Source of the DNA: DASXUX01 sp036504595
GTDB lineage: Bacteria > Planctomycetota > SZUA-567 > H5-PLA8
Assembly (NCBI GenBank): GCA_036504595.1
Contig: DASXUX010000071.1
Span: 1 to 58,524 of the forward strand
Length of the DNA stretch: 58,524 bases
Direction of reading: 5' to 3'
Numbering within the stretch: the stretch's first letter is position 1; each line of letters opens with the position of its first letter. Below are positions 16,175-25,317 of the stretch, piece by piece. Below the pieces are notes generated by a model. The model had not been told where the DNA came from. It worked only from the letters and a program-made list of their open reading frames with translations, and did no database searches. The position numbers and the translations under genes are program-made.

Positions 16175-17347
16175 ATGTTCCTTCACAGTTGTTTGTCGTC
16201 CGTTGTGTGCGTGTCGATAATGGTGATCATGTTTGCAGAACAAGATGCCTCAGCCGCTGAGTATCCTGAAAACCCCGCGATCACCGCGGCCGTGCGCGAG
16301 TTCGTCACCAAAGGCGAAGTTGCCGGCGTGGTGACGATCGTCGCAGCGCCGGATAAGATCGTGCACTGCAGTTCAGTCGGCTTGGCCGACATTGCGGGCA
16401 ACGTTCAGGTCAGCCCCGATACGATCTTCTGGATCGCGTCGATGACCAAGCCGATTACCGCGACGGCCGTGCTGATGCTTCAGGACGACGGCAAGCTTTC
16501 GGTGGACGATCCGGTCGGCAAGTACATCCCTGAACTGGCCGACATGAAGACCAAAGACGGCAAATCATACGCGCTCACGCTGCGACATTTGCTCACGCAC
16601 ACCTCCGGCATGTGCGAAGCGACGCCCGAAGAATCCAAAGCTGCGCAGAAACTCGCCGACCTGATTCCAATCTTCGCCAAGCGCCCGTTGCTCTTCGAAC
16701 CGGGAAGCAAGTGGCAATACTGCCAGTCCGGGATCAACTCGCTGGGCCGCATCATTGAAATCGTTTCCGGCCAAAGCTACCCGGAGTTCGTGCAGAAGCG
16801 CCTCTTCGACCCGCTCGGCATGAAGGACACGAGCTTCTATCCGACGAAGGAGCAACTCCCGCGCATCGTCAAGCCGTACAAGTTCGCCGACGGAAAGCTG
16901 GTCGAACAGGAGTTCCTGCCGGTCTTCGATCCCAAGCGGCCCGACCATTTCCCCGCGGCGAACGGCGGACTATTTTCCACTGCGCCCGACTACGTTCGCT
17001 TCTGCCAGATGATTTTGAACAACGGATCGTTCGGCGGAAAACAGTACATCAAACCCGAGTCGATCAAGCTGATGACGACCATTCAGACCGGCCAGATCAA
17101 GACCGGCTTCACCGAAGGCAACGGCTGGGGCCTGGGTTGGTGTGTCGTGCGCGAGCCGCAAGGCGTGACCGCGATGGTTTCCCCCGGAACCTTCGGCCAC
17201 GGCGGCGCGTGGGGCACTCAAGCCTGGATCGATCCCGTCAAGCAAGTCGCCTACGTGCTGATGGTCCAGCGCACGAATTTCCCGAACTCAGACGCCTCCG
17301 ATTTGCGGAAGGCGTTCCAGGCCGCTGCAGCAGCACCGCGACCGTAA
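16175..17347 (+). CDS. Secreted beta-lactamase-family serine hydrolase
   Basis: 390 residues with an N-terminal signal sequence ending near 'DASAAEYP'. The class C beta-lactamase/DD-peptidase fold is recognised by SxxK at Ser89-Met-Thr-Lys92 (WIASMTKPITATA), the tyrosine motif at Tyr182 (YCQSGINSLGRIIE) and 'FGHGGAWGTQAW' near the C-terminus. Family members include esterases, peptidases and beta-lactamases, so the substrate is open. GAGGAGG five bases before the ATG at 16175 fixes the start. The 16043-16090 stretch before it is a simple repeat (GGCAGCGGCAGGAGGCAG). The last codons and stop merge into a CGACCGTAAGGGAGCGG repeat at 17334-17358. Confidence 0.9.
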   Translation: MFLHSCLSSVVCVSIMVIMFAEQDASAAEYPENPAITAAVREFVTKGEVAGVVTIVAAPDKIVHCSSVGLADIAGNVQVSPDTIFWIASMTKPITATAVLMLQDDGKLSVDDPVGKYIPELADMKTKDGKSYALTLRHLLTHTSGMCEATPEESKAAQKLADLIPIFAKRPLLFEPGSKWQYCQSGINSLGRIIEIVSGQSYPEFVQKRLFDPLGMKDTSFYPTKEQLPRIVKPYKFADGKLVEQEFLPVFDPKRPDHFPAANGGLFSTAPDYVRFCQMILNNGSFGGKQYIKPESIKLMTTIQTGQIKTGFTEGNGWGLGWCVVREPQGVTAMVSPGTFGHGGAWGTQAWIDPVKQVAYVLMVQRTNFPNSDASDLRKAFQAAAAAPRP

Positions 17348-17426
17348 GGGAGCGGCCCGCGATTCGTGCCGCAGGCTTCCACGCGACAGAGAAAACAGCA
17401 AAGCCTTGTTTCTGTGAGGTAAGAAC

Positions 17427-18362
17427 ATGAGAACTCAACACCAACTCCTCGCAGTGTTCTGCGCCACCATCGTTCTAGCGGGCGCGAACTCCGTAACCGC
17501 TGGGCCGATACCGATGCCGCTTGAAGTTCATTTGGACATAGCCAAACAGGTCGTTCTTGGACAGATCACTAAGATCGAGGAGATCGATCAGCGCCTGTTT
17601 GGCGATGGAGTCCGTGCCGGGCGTGCAACCATTGCTGTTACGGAAACATTGAAAGGGCTTCCGGCACAATCTGTCGAGCTCATAGTCGCAACTTCGGTTG
17701 ATCGAAATTATGGTGGTTCTAGCCCACAAAGAGTCCACAAAGTGGGCGACCGTGGGATTTGGCTGATTGCTGCCAGTGGTATCGTCTCGCACTCCTTCGG
17801 CTTGCTTCCCGAAAAATGCAAGGCGGATGTCCAACGAATTGTCATGAATCTGGAGAAACGAAAGTGGTCGGAACCGGTAAATGGCCTATGCGCCTGGGCA
17901 GCGGCGGTGTATCCAAACTACCAGCCCGAAAACCCAAATGCGATGCGGAAAACACCGGTGATCATCTTCGCGTTAAAAAACCTCTCCGAGACGGATATTT
18001 TCGTCCCAACCGAGAATAGCGCGGGCATGATTACAGCAGTAGTTACTGACCACGCTGGCAAAGTTGCGCGTTACGTGCTCGGATCTGCAACATGGAAAAA
18101 TGAACGTGTTTTCTGCCGTAAACTGGCTGCTGGCGACATTGTCTATCTGCATCCTGACTACTCGTTCATTGATCTTCCAAGAAGTGAGCGACTTGCTGAC
18201 GACAAGTACAAAGTCGTCCTCGAGTGCAGCAATGAGAAAGAGGGCGAGAGTGCCATGAGTATTGGCGAGCGACGAGTTCCGGTTACGTCTTGGAAAGGCA
18301 AGGTGAGCGCCCCACCTGTTGAACTCGACCTCACGAGAAGTGAGACAAAGGTCGCTCCCTAA
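17427..18362 (+). CDS. Secreted protein of unknown function
   Basis: A 311-residue protein with a clear signal peptide (cleavage near 'NSVTAGPIPM'). The mature part is a soluble mixed alpha/beta protein. A segment 'IAKQVVLGQITKIEEIDQRL' and 'ATIAVTETLKGLPAQSVELI' resemble the beta-rich modules of exported planctomycete proteins that measure nothing recognisable by motif, so no function is assigned. Base composition is visibly less GC-rich than in neighbouring genes, hinting at a different history. GTGAGGT seven bases upstream supports the ATG. Confidence 0.75.
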   Translation: MRTQHQLLAVFCATIVLAGANSVTAGPIPMPLEVHLDIAKQVVLGQITKIEEIDQRLFGDGVRAGRATIAVTETLKGLPAQSVELIVATSVDRNYGGSSPQRVHKVGDRGIWLIAASGIVSHSFGLLPEKCKADVQRIVMNLEKRKWSEPVNGLCAWAAAVYPNYQPENPNAMRKTPVIIFALKNLSETDIFVPTENSAGMITAVVTDHAGKVARYVLGSATWKNERVFCRKLAAGDIVYLHPDYSFIDLPRSERLADDKYKVVLECSNEKEGESAMSIGERRVPVTSWKGKVSAPPVELDLTRSETKVAP

Positions 18363-18433
18363 GCTAGAGTGCTCCGCGTGCTACGTTCCTTGAGCACCTA
18401 TTGCGTACTGGAACGACTCGCCAACCGCGACAA

Positions 18434-21400
18434 TCACTCCCCCGCCACCTGCTCCTCAACGACCGTGCTGTTCTCCACCTCGGCTGGCTGCGGCTCAGCT
18501 TCCGCTGGCGCCGCATCCGGCGCTGGCGCTTCGCCATCGGCCTTCGGCGCCTCCGCTTGCGACAGCGCTTCCTCGCGCGCCTTTTCCGCGGCGCGGTTGA
18601 TCTCGTCCATCGGCAGGTGCTTCTCGATTTCGGAGAACTTGAGCGCGATGCGCTTGCTCACGCCGGGCTCCGGCATGGTGATGCCGTACAGCACGTTGGC
18701 GTAGCTCATCGTGGCCCGGTTGTGCGTGATGATCACGAACTGGCTGCGGTCCAGATAATCCTGCACGATCATGTTGAAGCGGTCCACGTTCGCCTCGTCC
18801 AGCGGCGCGTCCACTTCGTCCAGAATGCAGAACGGCGCCGGCCGCGAACGGAACACGGCGAACAGCAGCGCGATCATCGTCATCGTCTTCTCGCCGCCGG
18901 AAAGCAGCGACACGTTGCGCGGCTCCTTGCCCGGAGGACGGGCGATGATCTCGATGCCTGCCTCCAGCACGTCCTCGCCTGCTTCCAGAGCCAGGTCTGC
19001 CTTGCCGCCGCCGAACAGCTTGCGGAAGACTTCGTTGAACTGCGCCTTCACCGCCTCAAAGGTCTCCTGGAACAGCGTGCGGCTGCGGCGATTGATGCGC
19101 GAAATGACATCTTTCAAGCTGACCCGCGCCGACTCCAGATCCTCAAACTGCGTCTTCAGGAACTTGTGCCGCTCCTCCAGCTCCTGCTGCTGCTCCAACG
19201 CGTACATGTTCACCGGCCCCAACCGCGCCAGCTTCTCCTCCAGCGTGCGCGCCAGTTCCAGTGCGATCAGCATGTCCGATTGGTCAGTGGTGAGTGGTGA
19301 GTGGTGAGTGGTGTCTTCGATTGAGGCCGCGAGACACGGTGCGGCATTCTCGGACTCCGGGACTCCGGTTGCTTCCGCGACAACGAGATCCCCTTCGGTC
19401 TCCGCCGCTCCCTCACGGTCGCGGTTCTGATCGTCCGCGTCCGAGATCTCCCCGTCTCCCCGTCCCCCCGTCTCCCCGTCAACTCCGTCTGCAAACTGTG
19501 CATCGGCCTGGCGAGCACGACCGCGCTTCGGCAGCGCCGGTTTGGGAAGAGGCGGGGGCCCGCCACGCGTGGCCAGTTCCGACAACGCATCAATCTGGAA
19601 TTCGCTGCGCGCCTGCTCTAGCTTGTTCTCCAGCCGCACGCGCAGATTCACTTCCTTTTCGCGAACGGCCGAAAGCTCCTGCCGCGCGCCTTCCAGTTCG
19701 GTCGCCACTTCGCGCTCGCGCCCGCGTGCAGCCTCGAATGCCTGCCGTGCTTCTTCCTTCTGCCCGGTGAGCGACTCGACCTGCATCGCGTAAAGTTCAA
19801 GCAGATCCTGCAATTCAGCGCGATTCTTGTCTTTCTCCGCCAAAGCTGCAATCGCCGTCGCGCGCCGCTCGTCCAGCGACTCCGCGCGAGCCTTCTCGCG
19901 TTCCGATTCATCGCGCCGTTCGGCGAACTGCGCCGACAGGGACTGCGCTTCGCGCTCCAGCGCCTTCACGCGTTCGCGCAACGTCGCCACGTCGCGTTCC
20001 AGGCCGGCCAGTTGCTGCCGCCGCTCGCTGAGCGCCGCGTCCATCTGCGTTAGCGTGGCTTCGTGAGTCTGCACGGCCACCGACGCATCGGTTTCCTCGC
20101 GCTTGCACGCTTCCAGGTCCGTGCGCATTTTCAGGACGCGCTCGGCGTGAGCGGCACGCTCGGCTTCCAGCTCGTGAATCTCGCGAACGGCCAGATTCTT
20201 CTCTTCTTCGCTACGCGATTCCTCGCGCTCGATCGCCGCGAGCATGCTGCGCAGTTCGGTGTTCGTGTGGCCGAGGGCGATCAGATCAAGCCGCAGACGT
20301 TCTTCGTCGCGAGCCAGCCGCTGCGCGCGCTTTTCCAGGAATCCGGTTCGCTCCGAAAGCGCTTCGATTCGCAGGTTCAGCTCGTCCATTTGGACATGCA
20401 GCCGCGAAATCTCGTTCTTGCGGCCGATCAGGCCCAGGCGTTGAGCCTGGTAGCGCCCGCCGGTCAGGCAGCCGGAGGTTTCAAGGAACGTGCCGCCCAG
20501 CGTGACGCGGTGCCAGCCGCTCGAACCCTTGTCGGCCTCAAACGCCTGCGTCGCGTTGGCCACCGTGTCGAAGACCAGCACGTCGCCCAACAGCGCTTTG
20601 GCCACGCCGCTGTATTTCTCGTCGCACGAAACCAGCTCCGCCGCGCAGCCCAAACAACCCGGCGCCGTCAGAGCGCTCCGGTCCAGCCGATTGCTGAATG
20701 CGCCGGCGAACACGACCGCTTCCGCGCGGTCGAGCGGCAAGAACGTCGCGCGCCCAAGCTCCTGTTCGGCCAGTCGCGAGGCCAGGGCTTGCGCCGCTTG
20801 CGACGAGGCAACGACGATCGTTTCCAGATGCCCGCCCAGCGCGGCTTCGATGGCCTGCTCCAGCCGCGGATCGACGCCCAGGCAATCGGCTACGAGTCCC
20901 TGCACTTCGCCCGAAAACGCCGCTTCCATGCGCAGATTCGTAAGCACCGCGCGCGCGCCGGGCGAGAGTCCCTCGCCGCTTTCGCGCAGACCTTCCAGCG
21001 CCGTCAGCCGCGAACGCCGGCCTTCCAGATCGCGCTGAAGGTCCTGCGTCATGCGGTTGAGCCGTTCGAGTTCCTCGTCCGTGCGCGATTGCAGCGCTCG
21101 CAACCCCGACTGCTCCGTTTCGAGCAATTCGCGCCGATGCAAAACATCGCGCATGCGCCCGCGCAACTCTTCCGACTCCGCCTGCGCGAAGCGCAACTGG
21201 TCCTCGGCCTTGGTCATTTGCGCGTGGCTCTTGCGCACGCGGTACTCCAGCGTGCTCAGTTCCGCCTCGCCGCGGGACAATGCATCCTGCAATTGCGAGC
21301 GCCGCCCCATGGCATCGAGCGCCTCGCGCCGCGCGGCTTCCAGCGTGCGCGCCTGTTCCTCGCGCGCGTCTTGCTGCGTCGCGACCTCGCTGGCCAGGGC

Positions 21401-22483
21401 GGTCGCCTGCGCCGTGTGCTGATCGAGATTCTCCTGCGCCCGCGCGCCGTCCAATTCGACGCGCTCGCGTTCGCTTGCGATGACGGCCGCGCGATCGCCG
21501 GCCGCCGTGGATGCTTCCCGCGCCCGCGCCGATTCAACGCCAAGGTCATCGATGTTGCGCCGCTCGGCTTCGGCTTCAGCGTTGAGGCGCTCGATTTTCG
21601 TCTGCGCTTCGGACAGTTCGCGCTGCGCTTCGCCCAGCCGAGTGTCGGCGGTCGCCATGCGCTCCTGTTCGGAGGCGGTCGTGGCCTGCACTTTGGCAAG
21701 CTCGTCGGTCAACGCGGCCGCGCGTTCGGCGGCTGCGGCCATGCCTGCGGTGATCTCCCGCAGAGCCGCTTCGCTGGTGAACGTATCGAAAAGCAGAATG
21801 TCCAGCTTGACCTGGCGCAGCTTTTCGCTGATTTCGCGAGCCTTGCGGGCTTTCTCGGCCTGCCGCGTGACCGTCTTCAGATTGCGTTCGACTTCGCCAA
21901 GCAGGTCGTTCAAGCGGGCGAGATTCTGCTCGACGCGTTCCAGCTTGCGCAGCGCAATCTTCTTGCGTTCTTTGTATTTGTGGATGCCTGCTGCTTCTTC
22001 AAACAGGCTGCGGCGGTCCTTGCTGTTGGCTTCCAGCAGCGCGCTGATACGGCCCTGTTCGATAATCGAATACGTGGACGTGCCGATGCCCGTGTCCCAG
22101 AACAGCTCCCGGATGTCGCGCAGGCGGCAGATTGCCTTGTTGATCAGGTATTCGCTTTCACCGCTGCGAAACAGCCGCCGGCTGACGGCGACTTCTGGCG
22201 CGCCGAGCGGCAAGGTGCCGTCGGCATTGTCGAAAGTCAGCGTGACTTCGGCGAAGTTCAGCGGCTTGCGGTTGCTGGTGCCGTTGAAGATGACGTCGAG
22301 CATTTCGCCGCCGCGCAGGCTCTTGGCGGATTGTTCGCCAAGCACCCACTTGACCGCATCGACGACATTTGATTTGCCGCAGCCGTTAGGACCGACAAAA
22401 CCAGTGACACCAGGTTCGAAATCGAAGACGACCTTGTCGGCGAACGATTTGAACCCAAACGCTTCAAGGCGCTTGAGATGCAT
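18434..22483 (-). CDS. smc: Chromosome segregation ATPase SMC
   Basis: A 1349-residue SMC protein, about 150 longer than usual. The N-terminal head has Walker A GPNGCGKSNVV at 31-41. Long coiled coils flank a hinge near 510-670. The C-terminal head has the ABC signature LLSGGEKTMT and Walker B 'CILDEVDAPLDEAN' around residues 1180-1225. SMC dimers organise and segregate the chromosome with ScpAB, which are not in this window. Extra length comes from a low-complexity insert at ~990-1068 translated from dispersed repeats ('GETGGRGDGE', 'DTTHHSPLTT') and an acidic, proline-rich C-terminal tail of ~45 residues. MHLKRLEAFGFKSF is the standard start, with GGAG 11 bases upstream; an upstream in-frame start codon would add a non-conserved extension. 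Confidence 0.96.
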   Translation of the reverse strand: MHLKRLEAFGFKSFADKVVFDFEPGVTGFVGPNGCGKSNVVDAVKWVLGEQSAKSLRGGEMLDVIFNGTSNRKPLNFAEVTLTFDNADGTLPLGAPEVAVSRRLFRSGESEYLINKAICRLRDIRELFWDTGIGTSTYSIIEQGRISALLEANSKDRRSLFEEAAGIHKYKERKKIALRKLERVEQNLARLNDLLGEVERNLKTVTRQAEKARKAREISEKLRQVKLDILLFDTFTSEAALREITAGMAAAAERAAALTDELAKVQATTASEQERMATADTRLGEAQRELSEAQTKIERLNAEAEAERRNIDDLGVESARAREASTAAGDRAAVIASERERVELDGARAQENLDQHTAQATALASEVATQQDAREEQARTLEAARREALDAMGRRSQLQDALSRGEAELSTLEYRVRKSHAQMTKAEDQLRFAQAESEELRGRMRDVLHRRELLETEQSGLRALQSRTDEELERLNRMTQDLQRDLEGRRSRLTALEGLRESGEGLSPGARAVLTNLRMEAAFSGEVQGLVADCLGVDPRLEQAIEAALGGHLETIVVASSQAAQALASRLAEQELGRATFLPLDRAEAVVFAGAFSNRLDRSALTAPGCLGCAAELVSCDEKYSGVAKALLGDVLVFDTVANATQAFEADKGSSGWHRVTLGGTFLETSGCLTGGRYQAQRLGLIGRKNEISRLHVQMDELNLRIEALSERTGFLEKRAQRLARDEERLRLDLIALGHTNTELRSMLAAIEREESRSEEEKNLAVREIHELEAERAAHAERVLKMRTDLEACKREETDASVAVQTHEATLTQMDAALSERRQQLAGLERDVATLRERVKALEREAQSLSAQFAERRDESEREKARAESLDERRATAIAALAEKDKNRAELQDLLELYAMQVESLTGQKEEARQAFEAARGREREVATELEGARQELSAVREKEVNLRVRLENKLEQARSEFQIDALSELATRGGPPPLPKPALPKRGRARQADAQFADGVDGETGGRGDGEISDADDQNRDREGAAETEGDLVVAEATGVPESENAAPCLAASIEDTTHHSPLTTDQSDMLIALELARTLEEKLARLGPVNMYALEQQQELEERHKFLKTQFEDLESARVSLKDVISRINRRSRTLFQETFEAVKAQFNEVFRKLFGGGKADLALEAGEDVLEAGIEIIARPPGKEPRNVSLLSGGEKTMTMIALLFAVFRSRPAPFCILDEVDAPLDEANVDRFNMIVQDYLDRSQFVIITHNRATMSYANVLYGITMPEPGVSKRIALKFSEIEKHLPMDEINRAAEKAREEALSQAEAPKADGEAPAPDAAPAEAEPQPAEVENSTVVEEQVAGE
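19280..19500. repeat. Cluster of dispersed repeats translated inside smc
   Basis: At least three repeat types are stacked here: a TGGTGAGTGGTGAGTGG run (19283-19313), a CGCTCCCTCACGGTCGCGG element (~19406-19430; relatives at 17334, 33301, 48609 and 58378) and a CGTCTCCCCGTCCCCCCGTC run (~19450-19485). They are read in frame as a disordered insert before the C-terminal head half of SMC. Confidence 0.8.
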
Positions 22484-22821
22484 TGTATTGCGTGCTCCGG
22501 GTTGGGCTCCCCCCCACACCCGTAGCCAGCAGATGATTAAAGCCGCATTGCAAGTTTGCCGACACTATTTTGCCGGCATATATCGCTTTGTGCGGCTCAG
22601 CACGTCTGCCAACTAAAAGCTAAGGGAGCCCATCATCGTATTTTGTATCGGATTAGGCAAGGCCTAGACTTAATCAAATTTTGACCCTTTTGCCAAAATA
22701 TAACGCACAGGCACCTGTTGCACTTCCCTCTCCCTTGAGGGGAGAGGGCCGACGTGAGCGAAGCGAACGCGGGGTGAGGGTGAAGGGTTGCGCTGGCCTC
22801 ACAAGCGCCTACAGTAGAGTT
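22484..22821. other. Divergent intergenic region with a palindromic repeat
   Basis: This 338-bp gap separates smc from the DUF309 gene and must hold both promoters. The half near smc is AT-richer, with no motif I can assign confidently. At 22724-22782 sits an inverted copy of the CCCTCTCCC/GGGAGAGGG repeat, with the CGAAGCGAACGC variant core shared with 1345-1404. Confidence 0.6.
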
Positions 22822-23280
22822 ATGAGCAGCGCCGCGCCTCCCAATTTTCCCGAGCGCTACCGCAAGGGCGTCTGGCTTTTCAATCAGCGCTACTTTTTCG
22901 AATGCCACGAAATTCTGGAAGCCGAATGGCGCGACGCGGCCGGCAAAGAGAAGCTGTTCTATCAGATGCTGATCCACGCCGCGGTCACCTTCGTGCATTG
23001 GGAAAACGGCAATCGCAAAGGCGTGCTCTCGCTGGCTCATACCTTTGACCAGAAAGCCGCCGCCGTGGGCTGCGATGAATTCATGGGTCTGAACATCGTT
23101 CACTTGCGCGCCGACATGCATGCGCTGATCGATCCGCTCCGCGCATCGCCCGACCTGCCGCTTCAAGCCTTCGCCGAAGTCGCCACTCCCGTCCTTGCGG
23201 TAAACGGCTTTGTGCCGCTAGAATGCAGCGAACACGAACTGGCCGTTCTGAGCAGAGAGATCAAAGAAGAGCAAGACTGA
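22822..23280 (+). CDS. DUF309 family protein
   Basis: A 152-residue all-helical cytoplasmic protein. The DUF309 signature is clear: 'GVWLFNQRYFFECHEILEAEW' (the FNxxxyFExHExLExxW pattern), followed by 'FYQMLIHAAVTFVHWENGNRKG'. The biochemical function of the family is unknown. The start at 22822 gives the conventional N-terminus. The frame remains open upstream only because it crosses the repeat at 22724-22782. It lies 21 bp before the next gene, so the two are probably co-transcribed. Confidence 0.88.
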   Translation: MSSAAPPNFPERYRKGVWLFNQRYFFECHEILEAEWRDAAGKEKLFYQMLIHAAVTFVHWENGNRKGVLSLAHTFDQKAAAVGCDEFMGLNIVHLRADMHALIDPLRASPDLPLQAFAEVATPVLAVNGFVPLECSEHELAVLSREIKEEQD

Positions 23281-23301
23281 TCCGTTTTTCCGGAGGTCGC
23301 C

Positions 23302-23571
23302 ATGTCCTTTTTCACGCGTCTGGCCGAAGATGATACCCACACCGACCGCTGCCACGAACGCTGGATCAAGCGGCTGAACCGTGACATGCATTCCCCGGAC
23401 TACAAAGAAGAGTGGTCAGCGCAGCAGTGCTGCAAATGCCGCTTCTACCTCCGCCTGGCCGGAAAACTAAGCCCCGACTGGGGCGTCTGTTCCAACCCCG
23501 ACTCCGCCTGCGACCGCACGGTTATGTTCGAACACGACGGCTGCGGGCAGTTTGAGGAAGGGGAGAACTGA
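23302..23571 (+). CDS. DUF3027-like cysteine-containing small protein
   Basis: An 89-residue protein with four cysteines arranged C-x2-C at 'QQCCKCRFY', then 'DWGVCSNPDSACDR' and 'FEHDGCGQFE'. This matches the DUF3027 pattern of a small metal-binding-looking domain. GGAGGTCGCC directly precedes the ATG, so it is well expressed in principle. No function is known. It converges on mnmE seven bases downstream. Confidence 0.78.
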   Translation: MSFFTRLAEDDTHTDRCHERWIKRLNRDMHSPDYKEEWSAQQCCKCRFYLRLAGKLSPDWGVCSNPDSACDRTVMFEHDGCGQFEEGEN

Positions 23572-23578
23572 ACGGCAG

Positions 23579-25213
23579 CTACTTCCCAATACAGAACCCC
23601 GAGAAGATCCGGTTCAGCGTCGCTTCCGTCAGAGCATCGTGGCGCAGCAGCACGCCTTCGGTTTCCCAAAATGCGTGAATGGCCTCGCGCAGTTCGACGG
23701 CCACCGCATCTTCGCCGAGCTTCTGCTCCAGTGCCTCGGCCGCGCGCGCCAAAGCCGCCGCCGCTGACGCTGCCGCGCGCCGCGCGTGAACCGCCGCGGC
23801 CAATGCGGCGTCTTGCGGCCGCGTGCTCAGTTCCGCCAGCCGCGCCGCGAGAAACTGCTCCAGTTCCGAAATTCCAGTGCCATCGTGCGATGAAATCTTC
23901 AGCCGGGCCAGTTCCACTGGCGCGCGCTGCCCGTTGGTTCCGCATAACGCGGCATCAAATTCCCACCCCGCCGCTGCGGGCAGATCGGTCTTTGTCCAGA
24001 GAACCGCCAGCGCCGATGGGTTTGCCTGCGCCAGCGCGTCGAGGCATTGCGCCAATCCATCCTGCTGCGCCAGCGGCACTGTTCGGTCAACTGTCAGCAG
24101 AACGATGTCCGCGCACCGCACCGCGCTTAGCGTCACATTCCACGCAGCCTGACGTAGGTACTCAGAATGGCTGTGTGGCACGGGCGGGCTGGCTGGCGGC
24201 TTCTTGCCGGCCAGATTGCCCGTGGCCCCGTTTTGTTCGGCTGTTCCCGCGCCCGCGTGAGAAGGATCTCGGTTACACGGGCAATCCGACGGAGCGAGCT
24301 CCGTCGGCCTGCCCGTGCCACACAAGCCACCGCCGGCCGTGTCCAGGAGCAGCGCGCTGAACTCGCCAACGCGCAGGGGCGCCTCCAGCGCATCCCGCGT
24401 CGTGTGTGGACGCGAACTGACAATCGCCGCCGAGCGCCCCAGCAGCCGATTGAACAAGCTGCTCTTCCCCGCGTTCGTCGGTCCGAGCAGCAGGATTCGC
24501 GGCAACCCGGCGCTCAGCACCGCGGAGGAACCCTCGTTCTCGGTCCGCGGCCCGGCAAGCTGCGCGGCTCGCCGCTGCAAACCGAGCAACCTTTCCTTCA
24601 TCTGCTCGCGGCTGATCACGACCACATCTTCTTGCGCGAAATCCAGCCCGAGTTCCACGAGCGACAGGAGTTCCTCGATCTCGCCCCGCACGCTTTGGCG
24701 CTGAACACTCGGCTTCGAAATCAGCCGCAAGGCATGCGCGCGCGCTTCGTCGGCCGTGCGGCTGGAGATCAGCGCGCCCACCGCCTCCGCCTGTTCCAGC
24801 GACAGGCGCCCGTTCTCAAAGGCGCGGCGGGTAAATTCCCCGGGCTGAGCCAGCCGCGCACCGGCGCTGAGCAGGTCGTCCAGGAGCGAACTGACCAGCC
24901 ACGGCAACGCCGGCACATGCAGTTCCACAATGTCTTCGCGCGTGTAGCTGTGAGGAGAGAACATCACGTACGCCTGAACCGTCAGCGTGTGCGACTTCCA
25001 ACGCACGGTGCCGTCCAGCCGGCACCAGCGTCGCTCCAAGAAAGTACGTTCGACTTGTGGAAAAACCTTCCCCGCAAATGCCAGCGCCTTGCGCCCTGAC
25101 AAGCGAATGATCGCCTGCGCCAGATCGCGCCGCTCAGGATCGGCTTGAAGCGCGCTGCCGGCGCTGTGCGCGCTGGAGAGCGCGACGATGGTATCGGTGG
25201 CGTAGCTGCTCAT
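23579..25213 (-). CDS. mnmE: tRNA modification GTPase MnmE with in-frame repeat insertion
   Basis: MnmE with MnmG modifies U34 of certain tRNAs in the cytoplasm. 544 residues, against ~455 usually. The N-terminal tetrahydrofolate-binding domain starts MSSYATDTIVALSSAHSAGS. The G domain has P-loop GPTNAGKSSLFN (~243), 'SSRPHTTRDALEA' (G2), DTAG (~291) and 'LWTKTDL' for NKxD, with Thr in place of Asn. The C-terminus ends FCIGK, keeping the catalytic C-(I/L/V)-G-K motif. Directly after DTAG a 51-codon segment (24172-24324) is a translated twin-hairpin repeat. It sits in the switch II region, so GTPase function could be altered. The start codon lacks a clear ribosome site. Confidence 0.93.
   Translation of the reverse strand: MSSYATDTIVALSSAHSAGSALQADPERRDLAQAIIRLSGRKALAFAGKVFPQVERTFLERRWCRLDGTVRWKSHTLTVQAYVMFSPHSYTREDIVELHVPALPWLVSSLLDDLLSAGARLAQPGEFTRRAFENGRLSLEQAEAVGALISSRTADEARAHALRLISKPSVQRQSVRGEIEELLSLVELGLDFAQEDVVVISREQMKERLLGLQRRAAQLAGPRTENEGSSAVLSAGLPRILLLGPTNAGKSSLFNRLLGRSAAIVSSRPHTTRDALEAPLRVGEFSALLLDTAGGGLCGTGRPTELAPSDCPCNRDPSHAGAGTAEQNGATGNLAGKKPPASPPVPHSHSEYLRQAAWNVTLSAVRCADIVLLTVDRTVPLAQQDGLAQCLDALAQANPSALAVLWTKTDLPAAAGWEFDAALCGTNGQRAPVELARLKISSHDGTGISELEQFLAARLAELSTRPQDAALAAAVHARRAAASAAAALARAAEALEQKLGEDAVAVELREAIHAFWETEGVLLRHDALTEATLNRIFSGFCIGK
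24172..24324. repeat. Twin-hairpin (BIME-like) repeat inside mnmE
   Basis: A 153-bp element with the same TGTGTGGCACGGGC ends and twin CACGGGC...GCCCGTG stems as the intergenic element at 14587-14711. Its length is a multiple of three and it contains no stop on the mnmE strand, so it reads as residues ~297-347. The middle sequences of the two copies differ, so the conserved part is the stem architecture. Confidence 0.88.
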
Positions 25214-25317
25214 ATCGGCATCGTGCTGCTAGGACAATGCTCTTAGCTCTTGGCTGCGCAAGCGAACACTAAGCTGTTGCTCCCAGGAGCAAAGAGCCAC
25301 AGCGTGAATCACCCCGC

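Noticed and set aside
20063..22372. A 769-codon plus-strand open frame opposite smc
   Set aside because: It is an antisense shadow caused by GC-rich codon positions. The minus-strand SMC has intact Walker A, hinge and signature motifs, while the plus-strand product is low-complexity.
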